Source: Chitinophagaceae bacterium (GTDB taxonomy: Bacteria > Bacteroidota > Bacteroidia > Chitinophagales > Chitinophagaceae). From it: a stretch of DNA of 64,000 bases. The position numbers and the translations under genes are program-made. The stretch covers positions 1 through 64,000 of the forward strand of contig JAIEQM010000026.1 of the NCBI GenBank assembly GCA_019747705.1, given 5' to 3'. Positions 1 to 9,212 of the stretch are shown here, piece by piece; the stretch's first letter is position 1; every line of letters starts with the position of its first letter. Below the pieces are notes generated by a model. It ran no database searches and had not been told where the DNA came from. It worked only from the letters and a program-made list of their open reading frames with translations.

Positions 1-792
1 GTTTCAAATAAAACAATTACAGAAACCGAGGTAAATGGAGAGCAGATAATGAAAGAGAATAACAGTGAAATGCAAATTGTTTATCATGTTTCGAGAGACA
101 AAGAGGGTGATGTTTTACTTGGCATCAACTATGAAAAGATAAAACTATTTACTAAAAGCGGTAATGAAGAAACGGAAATGGATGCAGATAATGCTTCTTT
201 TAGTGTAAATGCCACTGAGAAACTTCTTGGCGCATTAAAAGAGTCCAGGATAGATGTTGTACTGAAGCCGAATGGCATCTTAAAATCTGTAAATGGTTTT
301 AACGAGCTGACTGAAAAAGTTTTTTCAAGAATCAGTTTCCCAGACGCTGCTACAAAATCTTTTTCCAGAGAGGTGTGGAATAAAACAATTGAAAGCGGAT
401 TGGTGAAGCAAAACATTGATCAGTTTTTCAGAATATTTCCTGACTCAACCGTGCAGCTCCATCAAAAATGGCAGGTTGAAAGTAATCAAAGCGGAGAAGT
501 TGGCTTGAAGATAAAGACTACTTATTTTTTAAAAGCCATAACTAACGAATATGTTTATATAGATGCCAACTCTCAAATTGTAAGTGACAGTTCGGGAAAT
601 AATATGAATCATTTTAATGTGAGCTCTCAGTTAAAAGGAGATCAATCCGGAGAGTATGTTCTTGAAATAAGAACAGGTATGCTAGTTTCTGCTAAACTAT
701 CTTCCTCTATAACCGGAAATGTAATTGCAAGAAATACGGAGGTTCCTGTAAAAATAAAATCAAAGGTATTAATTGAAAGGATGAAAAATTAG
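1..792 (+). CDS. DUF6263-like protein, 5'-truncated by window edge
   Basis: The reading frame is open from the first base of the window, so the gene probably begins upstream; the first in-frame ATG is at 49. The visible 247+ residues have no membrane segment. A pattern of long beta-strand-like segments, a central 'KPNGILKSVNGFNEL' stretch and a 'W' around residue 110 resemble the Bacteroidota DUF6263 family of secreted or periplasmic proteins, whose function is unknown. The usual N-terminal signal peptide would lie outside the window. Family assignment is by pattern recognition only. Confidence 0.6.
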   Translation, partial: VSNKTITETEVNGEQIMKENNSEMQIVYHVSRDKEGDVLLGINYEKIKLFTKSGNEETEMDADNASFSVNATEKLLGALKESRIDVVLKPNGILKSVNGFNELTEKVFSRISFPDAATKSFSREVWNKTIESGLVKQNIDQFFRIFPDSTVQLHQKWQVESNQSGEVGLKIKTTYFLKAITNEYVYIDANSQIVSDSSGNNMNHFNVSSQLKGDQSGEYVLEIRTGMLVSAKLSSSITGNVIARNTEVPVKIKSKVLIERMKN

Positions 793-1149
793 GATTAAGT
801 AGTTGATTTTATTAATCAATTTCAATTTTTTTACGAGAAGAATTTTTCTTAGTTGCACTTATGCGTGAGGCCCGCTTAATTATGTATAATCGGGCTGGCC
901 CGCCTTTTTGTAATTCGGGCAGGGATTGAGCGGCTACCCCGGAGGTGAAGCTTCTGTGCATGGATTGTGCCGGGGAGTAATAGCAGAAAGCTGAGACGCT
1001 ATCGGTCTCAGTGCCGAAGTTTATCTTCGTCACCCGACCGAACGAAGCCCGGCATTTGTGCTGTGGCTGCGAGGGCACGCCCAACTTTTTTTCTGCAATT
1101 ATTTTTTTCAATTTTTATGTTGCTGTTCATTCAATAATTTCACGCTTTC
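793..1149. other. Intergenic GC-rich, hairpin-rich segment
   Basis: This 357-base gap between the DUF6263-like gene and recG holds a GC-rich block (about 855-1085) flanked by AT-rich DNA. It has several short inverted repeats: GCCCG/CGGGC around an AT loop near 870-895, CCCCGG/CCGGGG enclosing about 26 nt near 937-976, GAGAC/GTCTC near 992-1008 and CGAAG/CTTCG near 1015-1031. A 99-codon minus-strand frame crosses it but has no recognisable domain and a composition that looks non-coding. It could be a structured RNA, a mobile-repeat remnant or a recombination site; none is proven. Confidence 0.5.
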
Positions 1150-3261
1150 ATGCAAAGCAGCAACTCCATACTTGCATCTCCCATTGAATACCTCAAAGGT
1201 GTGGGTCCCCTGCGTGCTGATCTATTAAAAAAAGAACTCAGCATTTTCACCTTTGGTGATTTGCTGGAACATTTTCCTTACCGCCATTTGGATAAAACAA
1301 AGATTGACAGCATTGCCTCCATCAGCTTCAACCAGGATTTTGTGCAGGTAAAAGGGAGGCTAACAGGTATGGAAATCATCGGCGCCAGCCGGGGCAAACG
1401 TTTGGTGGCGCATGTAAAAGATGCAACAGGTATTTTAGAATTGGTTTGGTTCCAGGGAATTAACTGGGTGGAGAAAAGATTAATGGTGGGCAGTGATTAC
1501 CTTGTGTTTGGCAAGCCTTCTTTTTTTATGAGCAGGCCACAAATTACCCATCCAGAGATTGATGTGCTCACCATTGAAAATGCAGATGGCAAAAATGTAC
1601 TGGAACCTATTTATCCAACAACTGAAAAATTAAAGGCTAAAGGTCTAAATGCAAGAACCATTGGCAAATTAACAGCAGCCCTGCTTCCGCAAATTCATGA
1701 AAAAGATATTCCTGAAATTTTACCGGACAGTATTGTGCAATCACTTCAACTGCCGCATCGTTACAAAGCATACATGCATTTGCATTTTCCGCCCGATACA
1801 GAAAGTTATGAAGCATCATTAAAGCGTTTGAAGTTTGAAGAACTGTTTATGGCACAGTTGCGGATGGCCATGATTAAAAGCAACCGCCATCGTTTCAGTA
1901 AAGGAATTGTGTTTGATAAAGTGGGTGATTTGTTCAATACATTCTATAACAAACACCGTCCTTTTGAATTAACAGGCGCACAAAAAAGGGTACTCAGGGA
2001 AATAAGACAGGATACGGCACGTGGCCATCAAATGAACCGTTTACTGCAGGGAGATGTAGGCAGCGGAAAGACGATGGTAGCCCTCTTAACTATGTTGCTG
2101 GCGGCCGATAATGGTTACCAAAGCTGTTTGATGGCGCCCACGGAAATTTTAGCACAACAGCATTACAACAGTATTACAGCTCTTTTAAAAAATATGGAAA
2201 TGCCGGTAGGTTTGCTCACGGGCTCTTCGACAAAGAAGGAGCGTGAAAAATTATTAAGCGGTTTACAGCAGGGAAGTATCTCCATTATAATTGGCACACA
2301 TGCATTGATTGAGGATAAAGTACAGTTTAAAAATTTAGGTCTTTCCATTATTGATGAACAGCACCGCTTTGGTGTGGCGCAACGTGCAGAGCTGAAACTG
2401 AAAGGTGAACTGCAACCGCATATTTTAGTAATGACGGCCACACCCATTCCACGTACCATGGCCATGACGGCTTATGGTGATTTGGATTACAGTGTGATGG
2501 ATGAATTACCACCCGGACGGAAACCTGTAACCACAGTGCACCGTTATGAGCAGGCAAGACCGGCCGTGATGGATTTTGTAAAACAGGAAATCGCAAAAGG
2601 AAGACAGGCTTATTTTATTTATCCGCTCATTGAAGAAAGCAGTAAAGTTGATTTTGAAAATTTGATGAAGGGTTATGAAGAAGTAAAAGCATTTTTTCCC
2701 GAGCCGCAGTATTACATCAGCATGGTGCACGGTAAACAAAAAGCAGATGTAAAAGAAACCAATATGATGCGGTTTAAAAATGGGGATACACAAATTATGG
2801 TTTCAACTACGGTCATTGAAGTGGGGGTTGATGTGCCCAATGCGAGTGTGATGGTGATTGAAAGCGCCCAGCGTTTCGGGTTATCACAACTGCACCAGCT
2901 TCGTGGAAGGGTGGGCAGGGGAAGCGAACAAAGTTTTTGCATCCTTTTAACAGGGAAAAATATAACACAAGATGGGCGTGAACGGTTAAAGATTATGACG
3001 GCTACTAATGATGGCTTCTTAATAGCAGAGAAAGACCTGGAACTCAGGGGCCCCGGTGAAATTGAAGGTACAAGACAGAGTGGTGTTATTGATTTTAAAC
3101 TGGCCAGCATTGTGAAAGACAAAGAGCTGCTTCAACTGGCAGCATTAAAGTGTAGCAGCATACTGGAGGAAGACCCGGAATTGATTTCGGCCGAAAATTT
3201 GCGGCTTAAAAACTATCTCCTGTCAAAAAAAGGTAAAACAGAGTGGAGTAAGGTGGCTTAA
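1150..3261 (+). CDS. recG: ATP-dependent DNA helicase RecG
   Basis: RecG remodels stalled replication forks and Holliday junctions by ATP-driven double-strand translocation. The 703-residue length is normal for the family. An N-terminal OB-fold wedge domain (about residues 60-150) precedes the helicase core: Walker A GDVGSGKT near residue 301, the RecG-type Walker B DEQHR near 402, and the C-terminal helicase signature QLHQLRGRVGRG near 580. The C-terminal ELRGPGEIEGTRQSG segment is also typical. The ATG at 1150 gives the expected N-terminus. It appears monocistronic; the next gene starts 70 nt downstream and encodes an unrelated surface protein. Confidence 0.97.
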   Translation: MQSSNSILASPIEYLKGVGPLRADLLKKELSIFTFGDLLEHFPYRHLDKTKIDSIASISFNQDFVQVKGRLTGMEIIGASRGKRLVAHVKDATGILELVWFQGINWVEKRLMVGSDYLVFGKPSFFMSRPQITHPEIDVLTIENADGKNVLEPIYPTTEKLKAKGLNARTIGKLTAALLPQIHEKDIPEILPDSIVQSLQLPHRYKAYMHLHFPPDTESYEASLKRLKFEELFMAQLRMAMIKSNRHRFSKGIVFDKVGDLFNTFYNKHRPFELTGAQKRVLREIRQDTARGHQMNRLLQGDVGSGKTMVALLTMLLAADNGYQSCLMAPTEILAQQHYNSITALLKNMEMPVGLLTGSSTKKEREKLLSGLQQGSISIIIGTHALIEDKVQFKNLGLSIIDEQHRFGVAQRAELKLKGELQPHILVMTATPIPRTMAMTAYGDLDYSVMDELPPGRKPVTTVHRYEQARPAVMDFVKQEIAKGRQAYFIYPLIEESSKVDFENLMKGYEEVKAFFPEPQYYISMVHGKQKADVKETNMMRFKNGDTQIMVSTTVIEVGVDVPNASVMVIESAQRFGLSQLHQLRGRVGRGSEQSFCILLTGKNITQDGRERLKIMTATNDGFLIAEKDLELRGPGEIEGTRQSGVIDFKLASIVKDKELLQLAALKCSSILEEDPELISAENLRLKNYLLSKKGKTEWSKVA

Positions 3262-3331
3262 TAAAAATAAACCGGGTACTACAACGTTTAATTCAGTAAC
3301 TTACAAATAGCAACGATTGGAAAAAATATAC

Positions 3332-6300
3332 ATGAGAAGAATATTGATATCCCTTTTGATTACTTTATGCATCCTGCCTTTTCTTACACAGGCACAATTA
3401 TATTTTACTGAAAACAAAGGACAATGGGATAAACAGGTGCTCTTTAAAACAGATGCAGGCAACAGCGCTTTTTTTCTTGGCAAAGAAGGTTATACCATTT
3501 TAATGCAGCAGCCTGAAGATTATATTCGTTCCGCAGAGTATTATCATGGTCATTCATTTGATAGCAGCAGAAGCAATGTGCAGTTCCGTTCAGCAACTCC
3601 ACCGCAAATGCGTGCGCATGCTTACCGTGTAAAGTTTCTGGGGGCAGATTTTAATACACAAATCATTAAGGAAAAACCATTGCCGGGTTATGAAAATTAT
3701 TTTATTGGTAATGATCAAACAAAGTGGGCCGGTGATTGCCGCCAGTTCCAGGCCATCACTTATAAAAATATTTACCCGGGTGTTGATTTACGCTATTATG
3801 TACAGGACGACCGTTTGAAATATGATTTGATCATTTCACCGGGCGCTGATGTTTCCAAAATCAAAATGATGTATGAAGGTGCATCCTCACTCAGTATTAA
3901 AAATTCTGAACTGGTGATTGGTACAAGTGTTGGTGATGCAAAAGAATTAAAGCCTTATACCTTTCAGTACAAAAACGGCGGGCGGGAATTTGTAAACTGC
4001 CGTTATAAACTTGAGGGTAATACTGTTGGTTTTGATGTGCGTGGGTATGATAAAACAAAAATACTGGTGATTGACCCAACCCTTGTCTTTTCATCTTACA
4101 GCCGCAGTGATGCAGACAACTGGGGTTTTTCGGCCACACCCGGACCTGATGGCAGCATGTATGGAGCAGGTATTGCATTGCGTACCGGCTTTCCCGTTAC
4201 GCCGGGGGTTATAGGACCAACAGGTGGCGGCGGCAGCATTAATACAGGGGTGCCGCCTGATATTGTTATTATGCGCTTAACCCCTAACGGTAGTGCACGT
4301 ATATATGCCACCTATCTTGGCGGGAATGACCTGGAACAACCGCATAGTTTAATAGCTGATGCGCAGGGTAATTTAGTGATAGCCGGCAGAACAAGTTCAG
4401 GCAATTTTCCGGTTACTGCACCCAATCCTGGAACGGGCGGTAGCTATGATATTTTTGTTACAAAAATTAATGCTGCCGGCAGTTCTATCATTGGCTCAAT
4501 AAAGATAGGTGGTACAGGCGATGATGGTGTAAACATATCGCCTGATCGTTTTAATGGAGGTGCAAGAAGTATATTGCGTAATTATGGTGATGATGGCCGC
4601 AGCGAAGTAATATTGGACAGGAATAACAATATACTTGTAGCATCCTGCACACAAAGTACCAATTTTCCCATACAGGGTGGTTTTCAAACCACCAACAGGG
4701 GTAACCAGGATGGGGTGGTAATAAAATTAAACCCCAATTGTAATGCTCTTATCTGGAGTACTTATCTCGGTGGCAGCGGGAATGATGCTGCATTTGTATT
4801 AACGGAAAACCCTGTTACAAGTGATATTTATGTGGGTGGTGGCACCACCAGCAGCGATATGCTATTAAGAGGCGGGGTGCAGCCCGCTTATAATGGTGGA
4901 TTAACGGATGGGTTTGTAAGCAACCTTAGGGATATTGGAACCTCCGTTGCCCTTGTAAGAACAACTTATATGGGAACCTCCGGCACCGATATCGTATATG
5001 GTGTTAAATTTGATAAAAACGGGTTCCCTTATGTAATGGGAACCACTTCAGGTAGTTGGCCAATTGTGCGGCCAATAAATAGCACATCATTTTATTCTGT
5101 TCCCAATTCATCCCAATTTATTGCAAAACTCCAGCCCGATCTCAGTGCATTTGTATATTCCACCGCTTTTGGAACATTAAGCGGGGGAGACCCCAATTTA
5201 TCTCCGGTAGCTTTTTTGGTGGATAATTGTGAAAACGTATATGTTTCAGGGTGGGGTGGTGATCTTAACAGGAGGCTTAACTATCCCAATGCAGGAACAA
5301 CAGGTTTACCGGTAACCCCGGATGCATTCCAGGCCAGTACAGATGGAAGTGATTTTTATTTTTTCGTGTTACAGAAAAATGCCCAGTCGCAATTGTACGG
5401 ATCCTTTTTTGGACAGGCAGGAGGGCTTGGTGAGCATGTGGATGGAGGTACCAGCCGTTTTGATGAAACCGGCACCATTTACCAGGCTATTTGCGCTTGT
5501 CTTGGCAATACGCCAATTAGCAGGCCATTTCCCATTACAGCCGGCGTTTACGGAAATATTAATGCCTCTAACAGTGGTGCAAGATGTAACCTGGCAATGG
5601 TAAAACTCAGGTTTGATCTTTCAGGTATTGATGTTTCTTTAAAAACAGTTGGTGCCCGGCAGTTGAATTTTTGCCGGCCTGCTACCATTGAATTTTTTGA
5701 TTCTGTCCGGCTTGCAAAAAATTACATTTGGATATGGGGCGATGGCACAAAGAATGATACCACAGCACAAAACCCCCGTCTGCACATCTACAATGGCATT
5801 GGTTTTTATGATGTAAAAGTTATTGGTATTGACAGTAACTCCTGCAATATTAAAGATTCTGCTACCATTCGCATACGGGTTACAACAGACAGTGTTGATG
5901 TGAAATTTGATTTTGCAAGAAGAGGGTGTAACAGTCTCACATTTGATTTTACCAATACCAGCGACCGTTTAACTTCTATACCAACCTTTACTTCCAAATC
6001 GTTTGCATGGGTGTGGGGTGATGGCACAAAGAGTGACACCATTCCGGCTTTTGCACCCAACCCATTGTCTCACACATTTCCATCACCCGGAACTTATAAT
6101 GTTCGTTTGGTTTTAATTGATACCAATTTCTGCAACAGTGGTGAGGAAGCTGCCATCGTTAACTTTTCGGTGATTGATAATGTGAGGGCAGGGTTTAGAG
6201 TGGATAACCTCTGCGTGCCCGATACTGTTAATATTGTTGACACTTCTTTAGGGGCGCTTACTTATTTATGGGTAAGCAGCGATGGGCAAACATCAACAGA

Positions 6301-6940
6301 TCCAATACCGGCCTTTGTTTACACCACACCCGGCACTTATACGATTACGCAAACGGTATTTAACCCCAATACCTGTAACCTGCAGGCCACCACCTCACGA
6401 ACGTTTACGGCTTCTGCTAAACCGGTTCCGGGGTTTAATTATAACCCCAACCCATCAAGAGAAAATACACCCACCAGCTTCATCAGCACTGCTTCGCCTG
6501 ATGTAATAAGGTGGCAATGGAATTTTGGTGATGGCGCCACATCAACTTTACGTAATCCTATTCATCAGTATATAAGACCTAATCCGGCCAATATTGTTTG
6601 TCAGACAGTATTTAATGCGGCAGGTTGCCAGGATTCAATATGTATTCCTGTTGAGTCCATCATCAATATTTTAAATGATTTGCCAACGGCCTTTACACCT
6701 AATGGTGATGGTGTAAATGATGTGTTCCTGGTTCGTGGTTTTGGAATTACTAAAATGACCCTGCGTGTGTTTAACCGGCAGGGGCTGATGGTATTTGAAA
6801 CACAAACACAAAGTATAGGATGGGATGGAACGTATAAAGGAATTCCGCAACCAATGGATGCTTATGCATGGACACTGGATGTGGAATATTTTACCGGCGA
6901 TAAACTGAAAAAGAAAGGGGATGTTACATTAATACGTTGA
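3332..6940 (+). CDS. T9SS-secreted surface protein with SBBP propeller, PKD domains and gliding-type C-terminal domain
   Basis: A large exported protein (1202 residues from the ATG at 3332; a TTG at 3317 would add five residues before an already complete signal peptide). Residues 1-22 form a signal peptide ending TQAQ. The mature N-terminus has the ENKGQW motif of the DUF7948 module, followed by beta-propeller SBBP-like repeats (about 250-750), at least three PKD-like segments containing W-GDG motifs (about 800-1110), and a C-terminal CHU_C/gliding-motility domain with PTAFTPNGDGVND and WDGTYKG. This type B signal directs cargo through the type IX secretion system. The PorP/SprF gene 19 nt downstream is the usual partner for such cargo. 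Confidence 0.93.
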   Translation: MRRILISLLITLCILPFLTQAQLYFTENKGQWDKQVLFKTDAGNSAFFLGKEGYTILMQQPEDYIRSAEYYHGHSFDSSRSNVQFRSATPPQMRAHAYRVKFLGADFNTQIIKEKPLPGYENYFIGNDQTKWAGDCRQFQAITYKNIYPGVDLRYYVQDDRLKYDLIISPGADVSKIKMMYEGASSLSIKNSELVIGTSVGDAKELKPYTFQYKNGGREFVNCRYKLEGNTVGFDVRGYDKTKILVIDPTLVFSSYSRSDADNWGFSATPGPDGSMYGAGIALRTGFPVTPGVIGPTGGGGSINTGVPPDIVIMRLTPNGSARIYATYLGGNDLEQPHSLIADAQGNLVIAGRTSSGNFPVTAPNPGTGGSYDIFVTKINAAGSSIIGSIKIGGTGDDGVNISPDRFNGGARSILRNYGDDGRSEVILDRNNNILVASCTQSTNFPIQGGFQTTNRGNQDGVVIKLNPNCNALIWSTYLGGSGNDAAFVLTENPVTSDIYVGGGTTSSDMLLRGGVQPAYNGGLTDGFVSNLRDIGTSVALVRTTYMGTSGTDIVYGVKFDKNGFPYVMGTTSGSWPIVRPINSTSFYSVPNSSQFIAKLQPDLSAFVYSTAFGTLSGGDPNLSPVAFLVDNCENVYVSGWGGDLNRRLNYPNAGTTGLPVTPDAFQASTDGSDFYFFVLQKNAQSQLYGSFFGQAGGLGEHVDGGTSRFDETGTIYQAICACLGNTPISRPFPITAGVYGNINASNSGARCNLAMVKLRFDLSGIDVSLKTVGARQLNFCRPATIEFFDSVRLAKNYIWIWGDGTKNDTTAQNPRLHIYNGIGFYDVKVIGIDSNSCNIKDSATIRIRVTTDSVDVKFDFARRGCNSLTFDFTNTSDRLTSIPTFTSKSFAWVWGDGTKSDTIPAFAPNPLSHTFPSPGTYNVRLVLIDTNFCNSGEEAAIVNFSVIDNVRAGFRVDNLCVPDTVNIVDTSLGALTYLWVSSDGQTSTDPIPAFVYTTPGTYTITQTVFNPNTCNLQATTSRTFTASAKPVPGFNYNPNPSRENTPTSFISTASPDVIRWQWNFGDGATSTLRNPIHQYIRPNPANIVCQTVFNAAGCQDSICIPVESIINILNDLPTAFTPNGDGVNDVFLVRGFGITKMTLRVFNRQGLMVFETQTQSIGWDGTYKGIPQPMDAYAWTLDVEYFTGDKLKKKGDVTLIR

Positions 6941-6959
6941 TTGTAAAATAACTGAAGAA

Positions 6960-7994
6960 ATGCGGAGAATTAAAAATACAGTTGGATTATTGATGGCGGC
7001 AGTATTGTTGCAGTTGGATGCAACAGCACAGGATTTGCATTTTTCACAATTTATGAACTCACCCCTCACCACCAATCCTGCCAATACCGGTTTTATTCCG
7101 GAAGCTGATTACCGAATAGGTATTCAATACCGTTCACAGTGGACATCAGTGCCTGTGCCTTTTAAAACAGCCAGTTTATTTGCTGATGCGCAGGTGTTCC
7201 GTAACAAAATTGAAAATGGATGGGTGGGTTTAGGCGCTGTACTTTTAAATGATGCGGCAGGCCGTGGTAATTTAAGGAGCAATAAAGTATATGGCTCCAT
7301 TGCCTATCATCAGATGGTGGGTTACAGCAGTTTAATTTCAGCAGGATTTAATGTGGGTTATGCAGCTAAATCCATTGATGTAACCAGGTTTACATTTGAT
7401 AACCAGTGGAACGGAAAATTCTTTGATGCAGGCGGTCCTTCCGGCGAAGCGTTTTTAAGAAACAGCACTACTTCTTATTTTGATATGCAGGTGGGCATGA
7501 ACTATGCCTATTTCCCTACGGAGAATGTATATTTCAATGCCGGTTTATCAGTACAGCACATCAATAAACCCAAAGAAACTTTTTTCATCAACAGCAACAA
7601 TGAAGTGCCACGCCGTTATATCGGTTTTTTAAATGGCAGCTTCAAATTAAATGACGACTGGATCATCAACCCCAATGCTTATTACTCCAACCAGGCCCGT
7701 GCATCTGAGCTGGTGTTTGGTGGTAATGCTGCTTATAACCTGGTGGGTGATGGCAGTAAAGTAATTTTTGGCGGCGCCTATTACCGCTGGAATGATGCAG
7801 CTATTGCCATGATTGGTTTTGAAATGAACAACCTCCGGTTTACATTTACTTATGATGCCACCATGAGCAACCTGAGCCGCTTTAACAATAGCAATGGCGC
7901 ATGGGAATTTTCATTAATCAAAAATGGGTACTACAATCAATACTTTGGCGACCGGAATATGAAACGGCAAAGTATGTGCCCAAAGTTTTTTTAA
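6960..7994 (+). CDS. PorP/SprF family type IX secretion membrane protein
   Basis: A 344-residue outer membrane beta-barrel of the PorP/SprF family. A signal peptide ends near residue 23 (DATAQ) and is followed by the family hallmark DLHFSQFMNSPLTTNPANTG. Alternating aromatic strands continue to the C-terminus. SprF-like proteins are encoded next to cargo with type B C-terminal domains and help its export or surface retention in Flavobacterium. That is exactly the context here: the cargo gene ends 19 nt upstream, so the two are probably one transcript. Confidence 0.94.
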   Translation: MRRIKNTVGLLMAAVLLQLDATAQDLHFSQFMNSPLTTNPANTGFIPEADYRIGIQYRSQWTSVPVPFKTASLFADAQVFRNKIENGWVGLGAVLLNDAAGRGNLRSNKVYGSIAYHQMVGYSSLISAGFNVGYAAKSIDVTRFTFDNQWNGKFFDAGGPSGEAFLRNSTTSYFDMQVGMNYAYFPTENVYFNAGLSVQHINKPKETFFINSNNEVPRRYIGFLNGSFKLNDDWIINPNAYYSNQARASELVFGGNAAYNLVGDGSKVIFGGAYYRWNDAAIAMIGFEMNNLRFTFTYDATMSNLSRFNNSNGAWEFSLIKNGYYNQYFGDRNMKRQSMCPKFF

Positions 7995-8019
7995 ATACAA
8001 ATTGTAAAACTGATCATCA

Positions 8020-8607
8020 ATGAAAAGAAATTTATTGGCCGCTTGTTTCTCTCTTATTGCTCAATATTCTTTTGCTCAGCAATACTATCAGGAACCCACC
8101 AAAGGGTTTAAAAAAGAAAACTGGTATATAGGCAGCGGTGTTAATCTTGGTTTTTTCCAGGGATGGATACTGGGATTAAACCCTGAAACAGGATACAGTG
8201 TAAATAAATTTTTGGATGTGGGTATTGCAACGAACTTTACATATGTTACACAAAATTTCAACAACGAATCCTTCCGTTTCAGAACATTGGGAGGCGGGGC
8301 TTATGTAAGGGGTTGGATTGCCAATCAATTTTTTCTTACCGGGCAGTTTGAATACAACTCCATAAGGGAAACCTATAAACTCGGAGCGGTAAAACAAGTT
8401 TTCAACAGCTCAGCGCCAAGTGTATTGGTAGGGGGCGGCTGGGGTAACCGTTTTATTGGTCAGTCACAATTTTACACCAGTATTATGGTGGATGTGCTCA
8501 AAAATGGTAACTCACCTTATTATGACAGGCAGAATAATACTCTCATTCCCGTTTTCCGAACAGGATTTTTATTTTACTTCCGCCCTAAAAATCAACGGGG
8601 CCGTTAA
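8020..8607 (+). CDS. Outer membrane beta-barrel protein of unknown function
   Basis: The product is 195 residues with an N-terminal signal peptide (about 1-19, ending SFAQQ), followed by amphipathic beta-strands rich in aromatic residues and glycine, and a C-terminus ending in strand FRTGFLFYFRPK. This resembles the small OmpW/OprF-like beta-barrels common in Bacteroidota. It starts 25 nt after porP/sprF and may belong to the same operon. Its stop codon overlaps the convergent LOG-family gene by four bases. No catalytic motif was seen. Confidence 0.72.
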   Translation: MKRNLLAACFSLIAQYSFAQQYYQEPTKGFKKENWYIGSGVNLGFFQGWILGLNPETGYSVNKFLDVGIATNFTYVTQNFNNESFRFRTLGGGAYVRGWIANQFFLTGQFEYNSIRETYKLGAVKQVFNSSAPSVLVGGGWGNRFIGQSQFYTSIMVDVLKNGNSPYYDRQNNTLIPVFRTGFLFYFRPKNQRGR

Positions 8608-9131
8608 AAAATTTCTTCCGGTGAATTAATCACTGCAATGCGGTGATCCGGGCTTTCATACAAAAAATTTTCTTTGTACATATGGTGCAGGTGTGCAATC
8701 AAATGATTGTAAAATCCATTGGTGTTCAAAAGAAAAATTTTTTTATCATGAATGTTGAGTGTGTTCCAGGTGAGCATTTCAAACATTTCATCCAGGGTGC
8801 CGTTGCCGCCCGGCAGTATCACTGCGGCATCACATAACTCATACATTTTACGTTTACGCACATGCATATCCGGTACCACATGAAGCTCGGTAATACCTTT
8901 ATGCTGCGCCTCCCATTCCAAAAGTATTTCAGGAATTACGCCAATTACTTTACCACCTCCTTCCATTACAGCATCGGCTACCGTGCCCATCAATCCTTTA
9001 CCGCCACCACCATAAATAAGTATGATATTTTTTTGCGAAAGCAAATGACCCAGTTGCTTTGCATGTTCTGTATAAAGAGGATCGGTACCTGCTTTAGAAC
9101 CACAGAAAACAGCCAGTGAAGAAAAGCTCAT
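8604..9131 (-). CDS. LOG-family phosphoribohydrolase (TIGR00730)
   Basis: A 175-residue Rossmann-fold protein of the LOG/YvdD family, which hydrolyses nucleoside 5'-monophosphates such as cytokinin ribosides to base plus ribose 5-phosphate. Family hallmarks are the N-terminal SLAVFCGSKAG, the GGGGKGLMGTVADA nucleotide loop and PGGNGTLDEMFE carrying the catalytic region. The frame remains open to 9212, but the ATG at 9131 puts the start directly before the conserved first strand; the extra 27 upstream codons look unrelated. The divergent symporter starts 81 nt away. The physiological substrate is not predictable. Confidence 0.9.
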   Translation of the reverse strand: MSFSSLAVFCGSKAGTDPLYTEHAKQLGHLLSQKNIILIYGGGGKGLMGTVADAVMEGGGKVIGVIPEILLEWEAQHKGITELHVVPDMHVRKRKMYELCDAAVILPGGNGTLDEMFEMLTWNTLNIHDKKIFLLNTNGFYNHLIAHLHHMYKENFLYESPDHRIAVINSPEEIF

Positions 9132-9212
9132 AAACTCAATTGTGCCACAATGTAAAGAAAGGGCTGATGATAAGACTATTTCTTTATCTTCATTTTTCAA
9201 CAAAGCCTGCAT

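Noticed and set aside
812..1111. 99-codon minus-strand frame over the GC-rich gap
   Set aside because: No domain, no clear start context, and the DNA is better explained by hairpins and short repeats.
5322..5603. 93-codon frame inside the T9SS cargo gene
   Set aside because: Shadow frame of a well supported large gene.
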